Positions 27,060 to 35,812 of a stretch of 64,000 nucleotides of DNA are shown piece after piece (positions within the stretch are counted from its first letter, which is position 1; the number at the start of each line of letters is the position of its first letter). This stretch comes from Rhodobacter sp. SY28-1 (GTDB lineage Bacteria; Pseudomonadota; Alphaproteobacteria; Rhodobacterales; Rhodobacteraceae): assembly GCF_005222785.1 (NCBI RefSeq), contig NZ_STGH01000002.1, forward strand, positions 806,001 through 870,000. The letters run 5' to 3'. Below the pieces are notes generated by a model, which was not told the origin of the DNA, did no database searches, and saw nothing but the letters and a program-made list of their open reading frames with translations. The position numbers and the translations under genes were made by a program.

Positions 27060-29414
27060 TCAGACAAGCAGAAGATCCGCCAGGGCCAGATTGCTGCCCT
27101 CGGCCATGCTGAACAGCGCCACGGCATTGCTGCTGGAGCCCCCATCAAGATCGAGGAACAGGGCCCGGAAGTTGGTGTCGTAGTACAGGACAGGCGAGGT
27201 GCCGCCGAAGTTGGTCGGAAGGCCTGCCCCGGTCTGCCACATCGCCGCCAGCGTCGCCCCTGCGGCAATGCCAAGCCCGGCGCGGTCCAGCACGACCCGG
27301 TCGGTGCCCGTGGTGAAGTCAAGGAACAGGTCCTCGGCATCCGCCGTGATGATCTCGAAGTGATCGACCCCTGCCCCGCCGTGATAGACGTCACGGCCTG
27401 CACCGCCGGTCAGCCAGTCGGCACCGTCACCGCCGTCCAGATGGTCTGCGCCGTTGCCGCCGACCAGCGTATCGCTGTCGGCACCGCCCCAGAGCACGTC
27501 GTCATTGTCGCCGCCGTTCAGCAAGTCCTGGCCTGCCTGGCCGTAAAGCCAGTCGTTGCCCGCCCCGCCCGACAGGTTGTCGTCGCCGATGCCGCCATCG
27601 AGATTGTCGCCACCGTCGCCGCCGTCGAGAAGGTCATTCCCTTCCTGCCCGAAGAGCGCGTCGGTGTCGTTGCCGCCATAAAGCGAATCGTTGTCGAACG
27701 AGCCGTAGAGCCAGTCGACTCCCTGCCCTCCGTAGAGCACGTCGTTGCCGTAGCCGCCGTCGAGGTTGTCGCCGCCGTTGTCGCCGTAGAGCGAGTCATT
27801 GCCAAAGCCGCCGAACAGCGCATCGGTGTCGTTGCCGCCCTCCAGCCGGTCCTGGTCATCGCCGCCGAAGAGCCAGTCAACGCCATTGCCACCGAAGAGC
27901 CGGTCGTCGCCCGTCTCACCTTCCAGGTTGTCGCCGCCGTCGCCGCCGATCAGGGTATCGGCCCCGGTGCCACCCCAGAGCGCGTCGGTCTCGGACCCGC
28001 CGTCGAGGCTGTCGTTGCCCGCGTCGCCATAAAGCCAGTCCACCCCGCCGAGGCCCGACAGCGTGTCGTTGCCCGCGCCCGCAGCCAAGGTGTTGTCCAG
28101 CCCGTTGCCGGTGCCGTTCGAATTGGCACCGGACCGCAGGAGCAGGATCTCGACGTTGGCCCCGAGCGTATAGCTCGTCAGTGTGGTCTCGACCGTGTCG
28201 GTCCCCTGGCCCGATGCCTCGACCACGTTGTCCGAGGCATTGTCGACCAGATAGTAGTCGTTGCCGACGCCGCCCTCCATCCGGTCGATGTTCGCGCCGC
28301 CGTCCAGACGGTCATCGCCCTCACCGCCGTAGAGAGAGTCGTTGCCGGAACCGCCTTCAAGAGTGTCATGGCCCTGGTTGCCGCTCAACGTGTCATTCCC
28401 GCCGTTGGCGCGCAGGATGTTGTTGGCCGCGTTTCCGGTCAGGGTGTCATTGCCGTTTCCAGAGGTCGCATTCTCGATCACCACGCCGCGGGCGATGGTC
28501 ATGTTGTCGATCAGGCCGCCGATGTCGGAGTAGGTCAGCTCGATCAGCGAGATTTCCTGGTTCTGGCTGAAGTTCGAGAAGTCGACCGTGTCGATGCCGT
28601 TCGAGTCGTAGATGGTGAAGGCGATCGGGTCGCCCACATAGACGTCGGAGGTGGCAGGGATCGCGCCGGTCCACTGGTTCAGGAGGGTCTGAAGATAGCC
28701 GCCGATGTTCGAGTTGAAGCCGTAGGTCGAGTTGCCGCCGTTCGTCGTGCCCGAGAAGCCGTAAAGGTTCTGGATGGCGATGATGTCCGCGGGCATCAGG
28801 GTGGCGATCCAGGCGAAGCTGCCGGGGACCAGCGTGTTGTCGGTCTGACTGAAATACGACATGACCGTCGCCAGCCAGCTGTCGTTGTCGTAGAGGTTGT
28901 CGACGCCATAGGTTGCCGAGCCGTTGTAGTTGCCGGCGTGACCCAGACCCAGCGCATGCCCGATCTCGTGCATGTAGGTCTGCAGGTTGTAGTTATTCAG
29001 GTTGAGCCCTGGATACCAGTTCTGCTGGATGTTGATGAAGGACTGGGTGATGAAACCGCCGGAAATGTTGAAGCTGGCGTAGGCGCCCGAATTGTTGTTG
29101 TCGAACATCAGGTTCGCCGAGGACGACGTGCTTGCCACGAAGGTGATCCCGGTGACCTCGCTCCAGGCTTCCAGCGCGGCGACCGCAATGGCCGCCTCCT
29201 GCGCGGTCAGGCCGGTAACATTGTAGGTCAAGGTCCGTGACTGGTTCAGGTTGAACTTGTACTGCACCCCACCCCAATAGCCGTTCGTCAGCTGCGCGGC
29301 GATCTGGTCCCAGGTCCAGGGGGCGGAAAGCCCATCCGGCGCGCTGGTATCGGTATGCTGGTCAAGGCCCGCAAGGGGGTCTTGCGGCTCACGCATCGCG
29401 CAAAGAATGCACAT
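27060..29414 (-). CDS. Secreted RTX metalloprotease (serralysin-like, M10)
   Basis: The 784-residue protein has a metzincin domain with the zinc motif HEIGHALGLGH (149-159), a Met-turn in WLATVMSYF and a following helix (MPADIIAIQNLYG). From about residue 330 it has Ca2+-binding GGxGxDxLx nonapeptides up to residue 680, interrupted at about 395-450. There is no Sec signal; the C-terminus (LDFTTGTDRVVLD ... ADLLLV) fits type I secretion. The ATG at 29414 has AGGAAGAAT before it. No type I secretion genes are in the window. It follows a small exported protein gene by 24 bp. Confidence 0.93.
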   Translation of the reverse strand: MCILCAMREPQDPLAGLDQHTDTSAPDGLSAPWTWDQIAAQLTNGYWGGVQYKFNLNQSRTLTYNVTGLTAQEAAIAVAALEAWSEVTGITFVASTSSSANLMFDNNNSGAYASFNISGGFITQSFINIQQNWYPGLNLNNYNLQTYMHEIGHALGLGHAGNYNGSATYGVDNLYDNDSWLATVMSYFSQTDNTLVPGSFAWIATLMPADIIAIQNLYGFSGTTNGGNSTYGFNSNIGGYLQTLLNQWTGAIPATSDVYVGDPIAFTIYDSNGIDTVDFSNFSQNQEISLIELTYSDIGGLIDNMTIARGVVIENATSGNGNDTLTGNAANNILRANGGNDTLSGNQGHDTLEGGSGNDSLYGGEGDDRLDGGANIDRMEGGVGNDYYLVDNASDNVVEASGQGTDTVETTLTSYTLGANVEILLLRSGANSNGTGNGLDNTLAAGAGNDTLSGLGGVDWLYGDAGNDSLDGGSETDALWGGTGADTLIGGDGGDNLEGETGDDRLFGGNGVDWLFGGDDQDRLEGGNDTDALFGGFGNDSLYGDNGGDNLDGGYGNDVLYGGQGVDWLYGSFDNDSLYGGNDTDALFGQEGNDLLDGGDGGDNLDGGIGDDNLSGGAGNDWLYGQAGQDLLNGGDNDDVLWGGADSDTLVGGNGADHLDGGDGADWLTGGAGRDVYHGGAGVDHFEIITADAEDLFLDFTTGTDRVVLDRAGLGIAAGATLAAMWQTGAGLPTNFGGTSPVLYYDTNFRALFLDLDGGSSSNAVALFSMAEGSNLALADLLLV
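27396..28043 (-). repeat. Four tandem 54-residue super-repeats in the RTX domain
   Basis: Residues 458-673 divide into four units of exactly 54 residues (six nonapeptides each, 162 bp): 28043-27882, 27881-27720, 27719-27558 and 27557-27396. Each unit opens with V/N-D-W-L, has T/D-D-A/V-L as its third nonapeptide and G/A-D-N/H-L as its fifth. The period is visible by eye and is longer than the usual nine. Confidence 0.85.
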
Positions 29415-29438
29415 GTAATTCTTCCTTCGGACAAAAGG

Positions 29439-29852
29439 TTACTGTGGAGGAGAGGCGAGGACGCGCAGGAACAAGTCACGGCGCATGGTCTTAGTCATGT
29501 CGGTGTCAACAACGATCGTTCCGGTCGACGGCAATGTTGTGCGCGTGCCGGACCTCGCAATCCAGGTTGGCACAAGTTCAAGTTGGATGTCGGTGGCGCG
29601 GATGACGTCAATCTCGAGTCCCGGCGCAGCAGCGGGGACCGAGCCATCCGAGTCCAGAACTAGGTAGCCGGGTTGCGACTTCAGCACGTCGAGAAAATCG
29701 GCGCAAATGTCAGCCAGGCGCGACGTATCGACTTGGGTCGAGCTCGTGCAGGAAAAATGAAGCGCGGTTTCGGAAACCGCATCACCGCCGGCAGTCGCTG
29801 CTGACATCACCATCACCCCCACAAAGCCGGACCGGCATATCGCACGCCACAT
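29439..29852 (-). CDS. Small exported protein upstream of RTX protease
   Basis: The 137-residue protein has an N-terminal hydrophobic signal (CRSGFVGVMVMSAATAGG) and a mature domain with two Cys (HFSCTSS, ADICADF) that could form a disulfide. The rest is strand-rich (YLVLDSD, IDVIRATDIQLELVP, GTIVVDTD). I do not recognise it; it does not look like the AprI/Inh inhibitors. It ends 24 bp before the protease start on the same strand, so it may be an inhibitor, chaperone or partner of the protease. Confidence 0.65.
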   Translation of the reverse strand: MWRAICRSGFVGVMVMSAATAGGDAVSETALHFSCTSSTQVDTSRLADICADFLDVLKSQPGYLVLDSDGSVPAAAPGLEIDVIRATDIQLELVPTWIARSGTRTTLPSTGTIVVDTDMTKTMRRDLFLRVLASPPQ

Positions 29853-30060
29853 GCCAGCACCCTTTCACACCCAGAGAGTCAGACCAATGCCCGCAAACCT
29901 TTTCATCGGTTCGGCGGATTTGTGGCAAATTGACGGCAATTGGCAATGTCCAAGCGGGAAAGTAGTCGGTTCCGGCAACAAAACGCCTGCCGTTCTTGAA
30001 ACTGGGGCGCGTCCAGCAACGATCCAGGCGATTTTCGGCCCTGTCGGGCTTGATCCGGGG

Positions 30061-30435
30061 TCACAGGCGTTCAAGCTCCTGCACGGCGGTCTCGCGCAGG
30101 GCGCGCAGATCGGCGATGGAGCCTTCCAGTTCATCGCGTTGTTTTTCCAGCGCAGCCAGTTGCCGATCGGCCAGCTGTAGCCAGGCTTCAAGCTGCGGGC
30201 GTTCGCCCTTTTTCCCGTAGATCAGAAGCCACTGGCGAATCTCTTCCAGCGAAAAGCCAAACCGGCGCCCCCGCAGAATCAGCTTCATGCGTGCCACTTC
30301 CCGGGGACCGTAGAACCGGGCACGGCCTTCCTTCTCGGGCGCCAGAAGCTCGATGTATTCGTAATAGCGCAAGGTGCGCGGGGTCACGTCGAACCGGGCG
30401 CACATTTCCTTGAAGCTGAGGCGGGTGTCGGTCAT
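30061..30435 (-). CDS. MerR-family transcriptional regulator
   Basis: The 124-residue DNA-binding protein has an N-terminal winged helix (LSFKEMCARFDVTPRTLRYYEYIELLAPEKEGRARFYGPREVARMKLI) and a C-terminal coiled-coil dimer helix (LEAWLQLADRQLAALEKQRDELEGSIADLRAL). No Cys metal or redox site is seen, so it probably senses an organic ligand. It diverges from the two thioesterase genes 109 bp away and may control them. The effector is unknown. Confidence 0.9.
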   Translation of the reverse strand: MTDTRLSFKEMCARFDVTPRTLRYYEYIELLAPEKEGRARFYGPREVARMKLILRGRRFGFSLEEIRQWLLIYGKKGERPQLEAWLQLADRQLAALEKQRDELEGSIADLRALRETAVQELERL

Positions 30436-30543
30436 CCGCGGTCCTCCCGCACGGAAGCCTAAGGCGCGCCCGGGATTGGTGCAACGGTTTCGGGGGGTTG
30501 CCTTCGCCCGGAGGCGGCGGTTTGATGCCGGTCGAGGTATCCC

Positions 30544-30966
30544 ATGCCAGACGCGACCGACGCCGCCCGCAGTTTCATCGCCGCCCTACCGCACAGCCAT
30601 GCGCTGGGGATGCAGCTGGAAGAAATTGGTGGGGGCGTTGCCACCATCACCATGCCCTATTCGCCTGCGCTGATCGGCGATCCTGAAACCGGGGTGATCC
30701 ACGGGGGCGCCGTTTCGGCGCTGATGGACACGGCCTGCGGGGCGGCGGTGATGAGCCATCCGCAGGCGGGGTTTTCCACGGCGACGCTGGATTTGCGGAT
30801 CGACTACATGCGACCCGCGACACCGGGGCAGACGATCCGGACGCGCGCCGAATGTCATCATGTTACCCGCAGCGTGGCCTTTGTCCGGGCAGTTGCGACG
30901 GACGAGGACGACAGCCGCCCGGTGGCAATGGCGACCGGTGCCTTCACGGTGGAGCGCAAGGCATGA
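30544..30966 (+). CDS. PaaI-family hotdog thioesterase 1
   Basis: The 140-residue hotdog-fold protein carries the PaaI pattern [20 protein letters not shown] with catalytic Asp in the helix, and [14 protein letters not shown]. Such enzymes hydrolyse acyl-CoA thioesters, often phenylacetyl-CoA or medium-chain acyl-CoA. It overlaps the next gene by four bases (ATGA), forming a pair with a second hotdog protein. Confidence 0.9.
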   Translation: MPDATDAARSFIAALPHSHALGMQLEEIGGGVATITMPYSPALIGDPETGVIHGGAVSALMDTACGAAVMSHPQAGFSTATLDLRIDYMRPATPGQTIRTRAECHHVTRSVAFVRAVATDEDDSRPVAMATGAFTVERKA

Positions 30967-31472
30967 GAGCTCCCGAGCCGGTCCATGTCATCAAGCAGCG
31001 TCGTGAAGGGCTGCTCCGCACGCTGGTCGACGGGGTGCCCTACATCCGCTTTCTGGGGGTGGAATTCGACCGGCGCGGCGATGAGTTGACGGCCGTCCTG
31101 CCGTTCAAGGAAAGCCTGATCGGCAATCCGGGCCTCCCTGCGCTGCACGGGGGGGCGACGGCGGCGTTCCTGGAAATCGCGGCGATGATCGAGCTGGCCT
31201 GGAGCACGTTGTGGGACGGGGTAGAAACTGAAGGCGCACTGCCCGAGGGGCCGCTGCGCCTGCCGAAGACCATTGATTTCACCGTGGATTACCTGCGGTC
31301 GGGCCTGCCGCGCGATGCCTATGCCCGGGCGAGGGTCAACCGGTCGGGACGGCGTTATGCGTCGGTGCATGTCGAGGCCTGGCAGGACAACCGGGCGCGG
31401 CTCTTTGCGCAGGCCACGGGGCATTTCCTGATGCCGCCCGTCGAAGCCAAGCCGTCCGGGTCTGCGCGGTGA
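30963..31472 (+). CDS. PaaI-family hotdog thioesterase 2
   Basis: The 169-residue protein again has the hotdog core: [46 protein letters not shown] and [22 protein letters not shown]. The catalytic helix has Glu (FLEIAAM) where the first protein has Asp. It starts at an ATG overlapping the end of the first thioesterase and its own end overlaps the MATE gene start (GTGA). Two different hotdog proteins in tandem could form a heteromer. Confidence 0.88.
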   Translation: MRAPEPVHVIKQRREGLLRTLVDGVPYIRFLGVEFDRRGDELTAVLPFKESLIGNPGLPALHGGATAAFLEIAAMIELAWSTLWDGVETEGALPEGPLRLPKTIDFTVDYLRSGLPRDAYARARVNRSGRRYASVHVEAWQDNRARLFAQATGHFLMPPVEAKPSGSAR

Positions 31473-32779
31473 CAGAGCTGACCCATGGCCGGGTCCTGCG
31501 GATCGCGGGGCCCATCGTGCTGTCGAACGCGACCGTGCCGCTGCTGGGGGCTGTCGATACGGCGGTGATCGGCCAGCTGGGCGATCCCGCGAGCCTTGGG
31601 GCCGTGGGCATCGGCGCGGTGATCCTGGCGACCTTGTACTGGGCGTTCGGGTTCCTGCGGATGTCGACCTCGGGCCTGGCGGCGCAGGCCGAAGGGGCGG
31701 GCGACAAGCCGGAGCGGCTGGCGGTTCTATTGCGCGCCTTGATGATTGGCGGGCTGGCGGGGCTGGCGCTGGTCATGGCGCAAGGGGTTCTGTTCGCGGC
31801 CGCGTTCCGCCTGGCCCCGGCCAGTGCCGAGGTCGAAGGGTTGGCAGGCCAGTATCTGGCCATCCGCATCTGGGGCGCGCCCGCGACCATCGCGCTTTAT
31901 GCGCTGACCGGCTGGCTGATCGGGCTGGGCCGGACCCGGGGCGTGCTGGTGCTGCAGCTTTGGCAGAACGGGATCAACATCGCGCTGGACCTGTGGTTCG
32001 TCCTTGGGCTTGGTTGGGGCGTTCCGGGGGTGGCCTTTGCGACGCTGATCGCGGAATGGACCGGGGTCATGCTGGCGCTGTGGCTGGCACGCGATGCCTT
32101 CGGGCCGGGGCTGCGCGCCGGGATCGACCGGCTGCGCGACCGCGTGGCGCTGCGGCGGATGTTCACGGCAAGCCGGGACATCATGGCGCGGACGATCATC
32201 CTGCAGCTGTCCTTTACCAGCTTCGTCTTTCTGGGCGCCCGGTTCGGTGACGTGACGCTGGCCGCGAACCAGGTGCTGATGCAGTTCCTGGAAGTCACCG
32301 CCTACGCGCTGGACGGTTTCGCCTTTGCGGCCGAGGCGCTGGTCGGACAGGCGGTAGGCGCCCGGTCCGAGCGGGAGGTCCGCACGGCGGGACGCATCTG
32401 CATGCAATGGGGGATCGGCGGGGCGGTGGGGCTCGCGGTGATCTTCGGGCTGACGGGGCCGTGGATCATCGACCTCCTCACAACCTCGCCCGAAGTGCGC
32501 GAGGCGGCGCGGGCCTATCTGCCCTGGCTGATCGCCGCGCCCTTGATCGGCATCGCGGCCTGGATCTACGACGGCATCTTCATCGGTGCGATGCTGACCG
32601 GCGACATGCTGCGGGCGATGCTGCTATCGGTGCTGGTCTATGTGGTCGCCCTTCTGGTCCTTGTGCCGAGCTTTGGAAACCACGGGCTTTGGGCGGCGCT
32701 GATGGTGCTGAACGCGACGCGGACCCTAACGCTGTGGCGGCTGTACCCCAAGGTCCCGGCGCTGGCGACAGTCGGGTAA
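31469..32779 (+). CDS. MATE-family efflux transporter (DinF-like)
   Basis: The 436-residue inner membrane protein has about 12 helices and the MATE two-lobe pattern: LSNATVPLLGAVDTAVIGQLGDPASLGAVGIGAVI at the start and an equivalent FVFLGARFGDVTLAANQVLMQF in the second half. MATE pumps exchange Na+ or H+ for cationic drugs or metabolites. The GTG at 31469 overlaps the second thioesterase stop, so export may be linked to the thioesterase products. Confidence 0.92.
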   Translation: MTELTHGRVLRIAGPIVLSNATVPLLGAVDTAVIGQLGDPASLGAVGIGAVILATLYWAFGFLRMSTSGLAAQAEGAGDKPERLAVLLRALMIGGLAGLALVMAQGVLFAAAFRLAPASAEVEGLAGQYLAIRIWGAPATIALYALTGWLIGLGRTRGVLVLQLWQNGINIALDLWFVLGLGWGVPGVAFATLIAEWTGVMLALWLARDAFGPGLRAGIDRLRDRVALRRMFTASRDIMARTIILQLSFTSFVFLGARFGDVTLAANQVLMQFLEVTAYALDGFAFAAEALVGQAVGARSEREVRTAGRICMQWGIGGAVGLAVIFGLTGPWIIDLLTTSPEVREAARAYLPWLIAAPLIGIAAWIYDGIFIGAMLTGDMLRAMLLSVLVYVVALLVLVPSFGNHGLWAALMVLNATRTLTLWRLYPKVPALATVG

Positions 32780-32834
32780 GGCTTGCCTTCCCCCCGGCCG
32801 CCGGGCCATGATCCGGCCGTCAAAGGGGAAAGAC

Positions 32835-33290
32835 ATGCGGAAGTTTCTGGTCGTGCTGGACGACAGCCGCGAATGCCTGAACGCGATGCGGTTCGCGGCG
32901 CTTCGGGCAGCGCATACCGGGGGTGGGGTGACGATCCTGTCGGTCGTCCCGCCGGAAGAGTTCCAGACCTGGATGGGCGTGGCCGACCTGATGCGGGCCG
33001 AAGCGCGCGAGCGGATCGAGGCGCATTTCGAGGTCTTCGCCAAATGGATGCGCGACAAGCAGGGGGTCAACCCCGAGCTGGTGGTGCGCGAGGGTGATCC
33101 GGTGAACGAGATCCTGGCCCAGGTGAAGGAGGACCCGGAAATCGGTGTCCTAGTGCTGGGCGCGGGGTCGGACAAGTCCGGGCCGGGACCGCTGGTTACG
33201 GCTCTCAGCCGCAACTCGGGCACGCTGCCGATCCCGATCACCATCGTGCCGGGCGACCTGTCGAAGGAGCGGCTGGAAAGCATCACCTGA
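32835..33290 (+). CDS. Universal stress protein, UspA family, single domain
   Basis: The 151-residue protein has the USP start RKFLVVLDDSRECLNAMRFA with the VVLDDS strand, and a C-terminal strand VLVLGAGSDKSGPGPLVTALSRNSG in place of the usual G-2x-G-9x-G loop, so ATP binding is uncertain. The ATG at 32835 follows AAAGGGGAAAG. Role: stress adaptation, details unknown. Confidence 0.88.
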   Translation: MRKFLVVLDDSRECLNAMRFAALRAAHTGGGVTILSVVPPEEFQTWMGVADLMRAEARERIEAHFEVFAKWMRDKQGVNPELVVREGDPVNEILAQVKEDPEIGVLVLGAGSDKSGPGPLVTALSRNSGTLPIPITIVPGDLSKERLESIT

Positions 33291-33424
33291 CGTCTGCGCG
33301 GGCAGCGGGACATGGCAGCGTCTGGTTCACGGGACCCGGATTAAGCGCCCGCTTACAGCAAGTCCTGTCAGACATCCCTATCCTGTTCGCGGGTCGCACC
33401 AGACCCCGTTACCAGGATCCCCGC

Positions 33425-35071
33425 ATGACCATCCCCCTGAAGGCGGCCGCCGATGGCCGCCGACCCGAGCTTTCGCCCTTCGTTCTGAACGCCCTTGTCG
33501 CGACCTACCTGCTGGCCCTGTGCAATGCGACGTTCTGGGGGCACCTCTTCCGCATCTTCGAGGGCCGCACCGTGACGGCGCTGGTTTTTGCCGGGGCGGT
33601 CTGGGCGCTGATGCTGCTGGTGATCTCGACCCTTGCGGTGCGGCGGGCGCAGAAGCTGGTGCTGGTCGCGCTGCTGATGATCGCAGGGGTCACCTCCTAC
33701 TATGTCGACGTCCTGGGCGTCGTCGTCGACCGTGACATGATCCAGAACGCGATGACCACGACCTTCGCGGAATCGAAGCATCTGATCACGCTGCACTTCC
33801 TGGGCCATGTGCTGGCCTATGGCGCGATTCCCTCGGCCCTGGTGCTGTGGGTACGGATCCGGCGGGCCCCGGCCCTGCGCGCGGCAGGGGGCGCCGGGCT
33901 GGCTGTGGCCGTGACGGCAGCGATGATGGTCGGCCTTCTGTTCACCAACCTGAAGGCCTATTCCACAGTTCTGCGGGCGGACAAGGAGCTGATGGGGGCG
34001 GTCCAGCCGCTGGCGCCGATGGCCGGGGCGCTGCGCTATGCCAAGATGATGTTCAAGTCGACGCAGATCGTCCTTCAGCCGACGGGCCGCGACGCGCAGA
34101 CGGGTGCGACGCTTGCCACGGTCGACAAGCCGGTGCTGATGGTGATCGTCGCGGGCGAGACCGGGCGGGCGCAGAACTGGTCGCTGGGCGGCTATGCGCG
34201 GGACACCAATGCCGAGCTGAAGAAGCGTGACATCGTCTATTACCCCGATGCCACCAGCTGCGGGACGGCGACGGCGACCTCGCTGCCGTGCATGTTCTCG
34301 CCCCTGACCAAGGATGCCTATTCCTACGAGGGCGGGCTGTCGAACGAGAACCTGCTGGATGTGCTGATGCACGCGGGGTTCGAGGTCGAATGGTGGGACA
34401 ACAATACCGGCGACAAAAGCGTCGGCGACCGGCTGCCGGTGCGCCCGCACGTCATGACCGCCGAAGATGGGGCAGAGTTCTGCTTCCCCGAATGTATCGA
34501 CGGCGTCTTCCTGAAGCGGCTGCAGGAAAAGGCCGACACGATCACGAAGAACACCGTCATCGTCCTGCACCAGATCGGCAGTCATGGGCCAAGCTACTGG
34601 CTGCGCTATCCGGCCGACCGCGAGCTGTTCAAGCCTGCCTGCAAGACGCCTGAACTGACCGAATGTTCGACCGAAGAGATCGTCAACGCCTATGACAACA
34701 CCATCGCCTATACGGACTATTTTCTGGCGCAGGTGATCGACCTTCTGGATGCGTCCGACCGGGTGGTCCCGGCGCTGTACTATGTCTCGGACCACGGCGA
34801 GTCCCTGGGCGAAGGCGGGCTGTATCTGCACGGGACGCCCTATTTCATGGCGCCGGAGCATCAGACGCATGTCCCGATGGTGCTCTGGATGTCGGGGCGG
34901 TTCCGTGACAGTCTGCGGATCGACCCGGATTGCCTGAAGGACAAGGCGGCAGACCCGGTCAGCCATGACAACATGTTCTCGACGGTGCTGGGGATGGTGG
35001 ATGTGACGACCGAAGCGCGCGATCCGGCGCTGGACCTGGCTGGGACCTGCCGTCAGGCCTTGGCGGGCTGA
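33425..35071 (+). CDS. eptA: Lipid A phosphoethanolamine transferase, EptA family
   Basis: This inner membrane enzyme transfers phosphoethanolamine from phosphatidylethanolamine to lipid A on the periplasmic side and releases diacylglycerol. The 548-residue protein has about five N-terminal helices and a sulfatase-fold domain with GETGRAQNWSLGGY (metal Glu245), SCGTATATSLPCMF (nucleophile by family analogy Thr281), HQIGSHGPSYW and VSDHGESLGE. Two Cys-rich pairs are consistent with disulfides. It is followed 3 bp later by dgkA, which recycles the diacylglycerol. Confidence 0.93.
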   Translation: MTIPLKAAADGRRPELSPFVLNALVATYLLALCNATFWGHLFRIFEGRTVTALVFAGAVWALMLLVISTLAVRRAQKLVLVALLMIAGVTSYYVDVLGVVVDRDMIQNAMTTTFAESKHLITLHFLGHVLAYGAIPSALVLWVRIRRAPALRAAGGAGLAVAVTAAMMVGLLFTNLKAYSTVLRADKELMGAVQPLAPMAGALRYAKMMFKSTQIVLQPTGRDAQTGATLATVDKPVLMVIVAGETGRAQNWSLGGYARDTNAELKKRDIVYYPDATSCGTATATSLPCMFSPLTKDAYSYEGGLSNENLLDVLMHAGFEVEWWDNNTGDKSVGDRLPVRPHVMTAEDGAEFCFPECIDGVFLKRLQEKADTITKNTVIVLHQIGSHGPSYWLRYPADRELFKPACKTPELTECSTEEIVNAYDNTIAYTDYFLAQVIDLLDASDRVVPALYYVSDHGESLGEGGLYLHGTPYFMAPEHQTHVPMVLWMSGRFRDSLRIDPDCLKDKAADPVSHDNMFSTVLGMVDVTTEARDPALDLAGTCRQALAG

Positions 35072-35074
35072 GGG

Positions 35075-35446
35075 GTGAGCGTGCAGGAAAAGCCGCCGCG
35101 GAAATCGGGCCTCGCGCATTTCTTCGCGGCGGCCGGCTATTCTCTGGGCGGCTTGCAGCGTCTGTCGCGCGAAAGCGCCTTCCGGCAGGAAGTCGCGCTG
35201 GTTGCCGGGCTGCTGGTGCTGCTGGTGGTCTTCGGTGCCACGGTGCCAGAGATGCTGGGGCTTCTGGCGCTTGGTCTGGCGCTGATCGCGGTCGAGGCGT
35301 TGAACACCGCGCTGGAAGTGCTGGTCGATCACCTGTCGCCCGGCTGGTCGCAATTCGCCAAGGAGGCGAAGGACCTCGGATCATTGGCGGTGGCCTGCAC
35401 GATCGGGGTTCTGCTGATTTATGCAGGCATCGTGCTGATCTGGTAG
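35075..35446 (+). CDS. dgkA: Diacylglycerol kinase, DgkA family
   Basis: The 123-residue three-helix membrane enzyme phosphorylates diacylglycerol to phosphatidic acid. The signature EALNTALEVLVDHLS is present, with Glu and Asn of the active site, followed by AKEAKDLGSLAV. It starts at a GTG 3 bp after eptA. EptA produces diacylglycerol, so the pair forms a sensible two-step module. Confidence 0.93.
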   Translation: MSVQEKPPRKSGLAHFFAAAGYSLGGLQRLSRESAFRQEVALVAGLLVLLVVFGATVPEMLGLLALGLALIAVEALNTALEVLVDHLSPGWSQFAKEAKDLGSLAVACTIGVLLIYAGIVLIW

Positions 35447-35565
35447 GCAGTCGCCTGCGTTGACGTGACGGAATTGCCGCATTGCAGCGAAAGCCGTTGG
35501 CGCAGCGGGCCGGGGCGCTTATCTTTGCGGTCATGGGAGGAGCCTGCAAATGAAAGGCTCATGCG

Positions 35566-35736
35566 ATGTCCGTCCTTCCTTTCCGGCGCAAGGTCGCCGT
35601 GTCCGTCCCGGGTCCGCTTGACCCTTACTATCAGGAAGATCCCCGCCCCACCCCCGCGCCGGTTCTGCGCAGGCTGACCGAGATCGAGCAGATGTATGCC
35701 TACTGGGGCTCGGACCTGGGCAACGGGCAGGAGTGA
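35566..35736 (+). CDS. Small conserved-looking protein, 56 residues
   Basis: An ATG at 35566 opens MSVLPFRRKVAVSVPGPLDP and continues to a TGA at 35734-35736, with LRRLTEIEQMYAYWGSDLG near the end. The pattern resembles short uncharacterised alphaproteobacterial proteins I have seen, but I cannot name a family. The ribosome site is weak, and a TGA at 35551 rules out a longer frame. A competing ATG at 35550, in another frame, has a much better GGGAGGAG before it and encodes 23 residues. Confidence 0.55.
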   Translation: MSVLPFRRKVAVSVPGPLDPYYQEDPRPTPAPVLRRLTEIEQMYAYWGSDLGNGQE

Positions 35737-35812
35737 AACTTAGAACGGTTCCAGACTTGACCTTGGGAGCGGCAAGGCGCATATCCGACAGGAACAGTCG
35801 GAGACCGGAAAC

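Noticed and set aside
29853-30060. A 109-codon rightward frame from 29851
   Set aside because: It has no similarity I recognise, overlaps merR on the opposite strand, and the region looks like the promoter of the small exported protein gene.
35460-35500. A further copy of the dispersed element (GTGACGGAATTGCCG)
   Set aside because: Only the first block is similar; the hairpin, the AAGGGGTTG block and TTAAC are absent.
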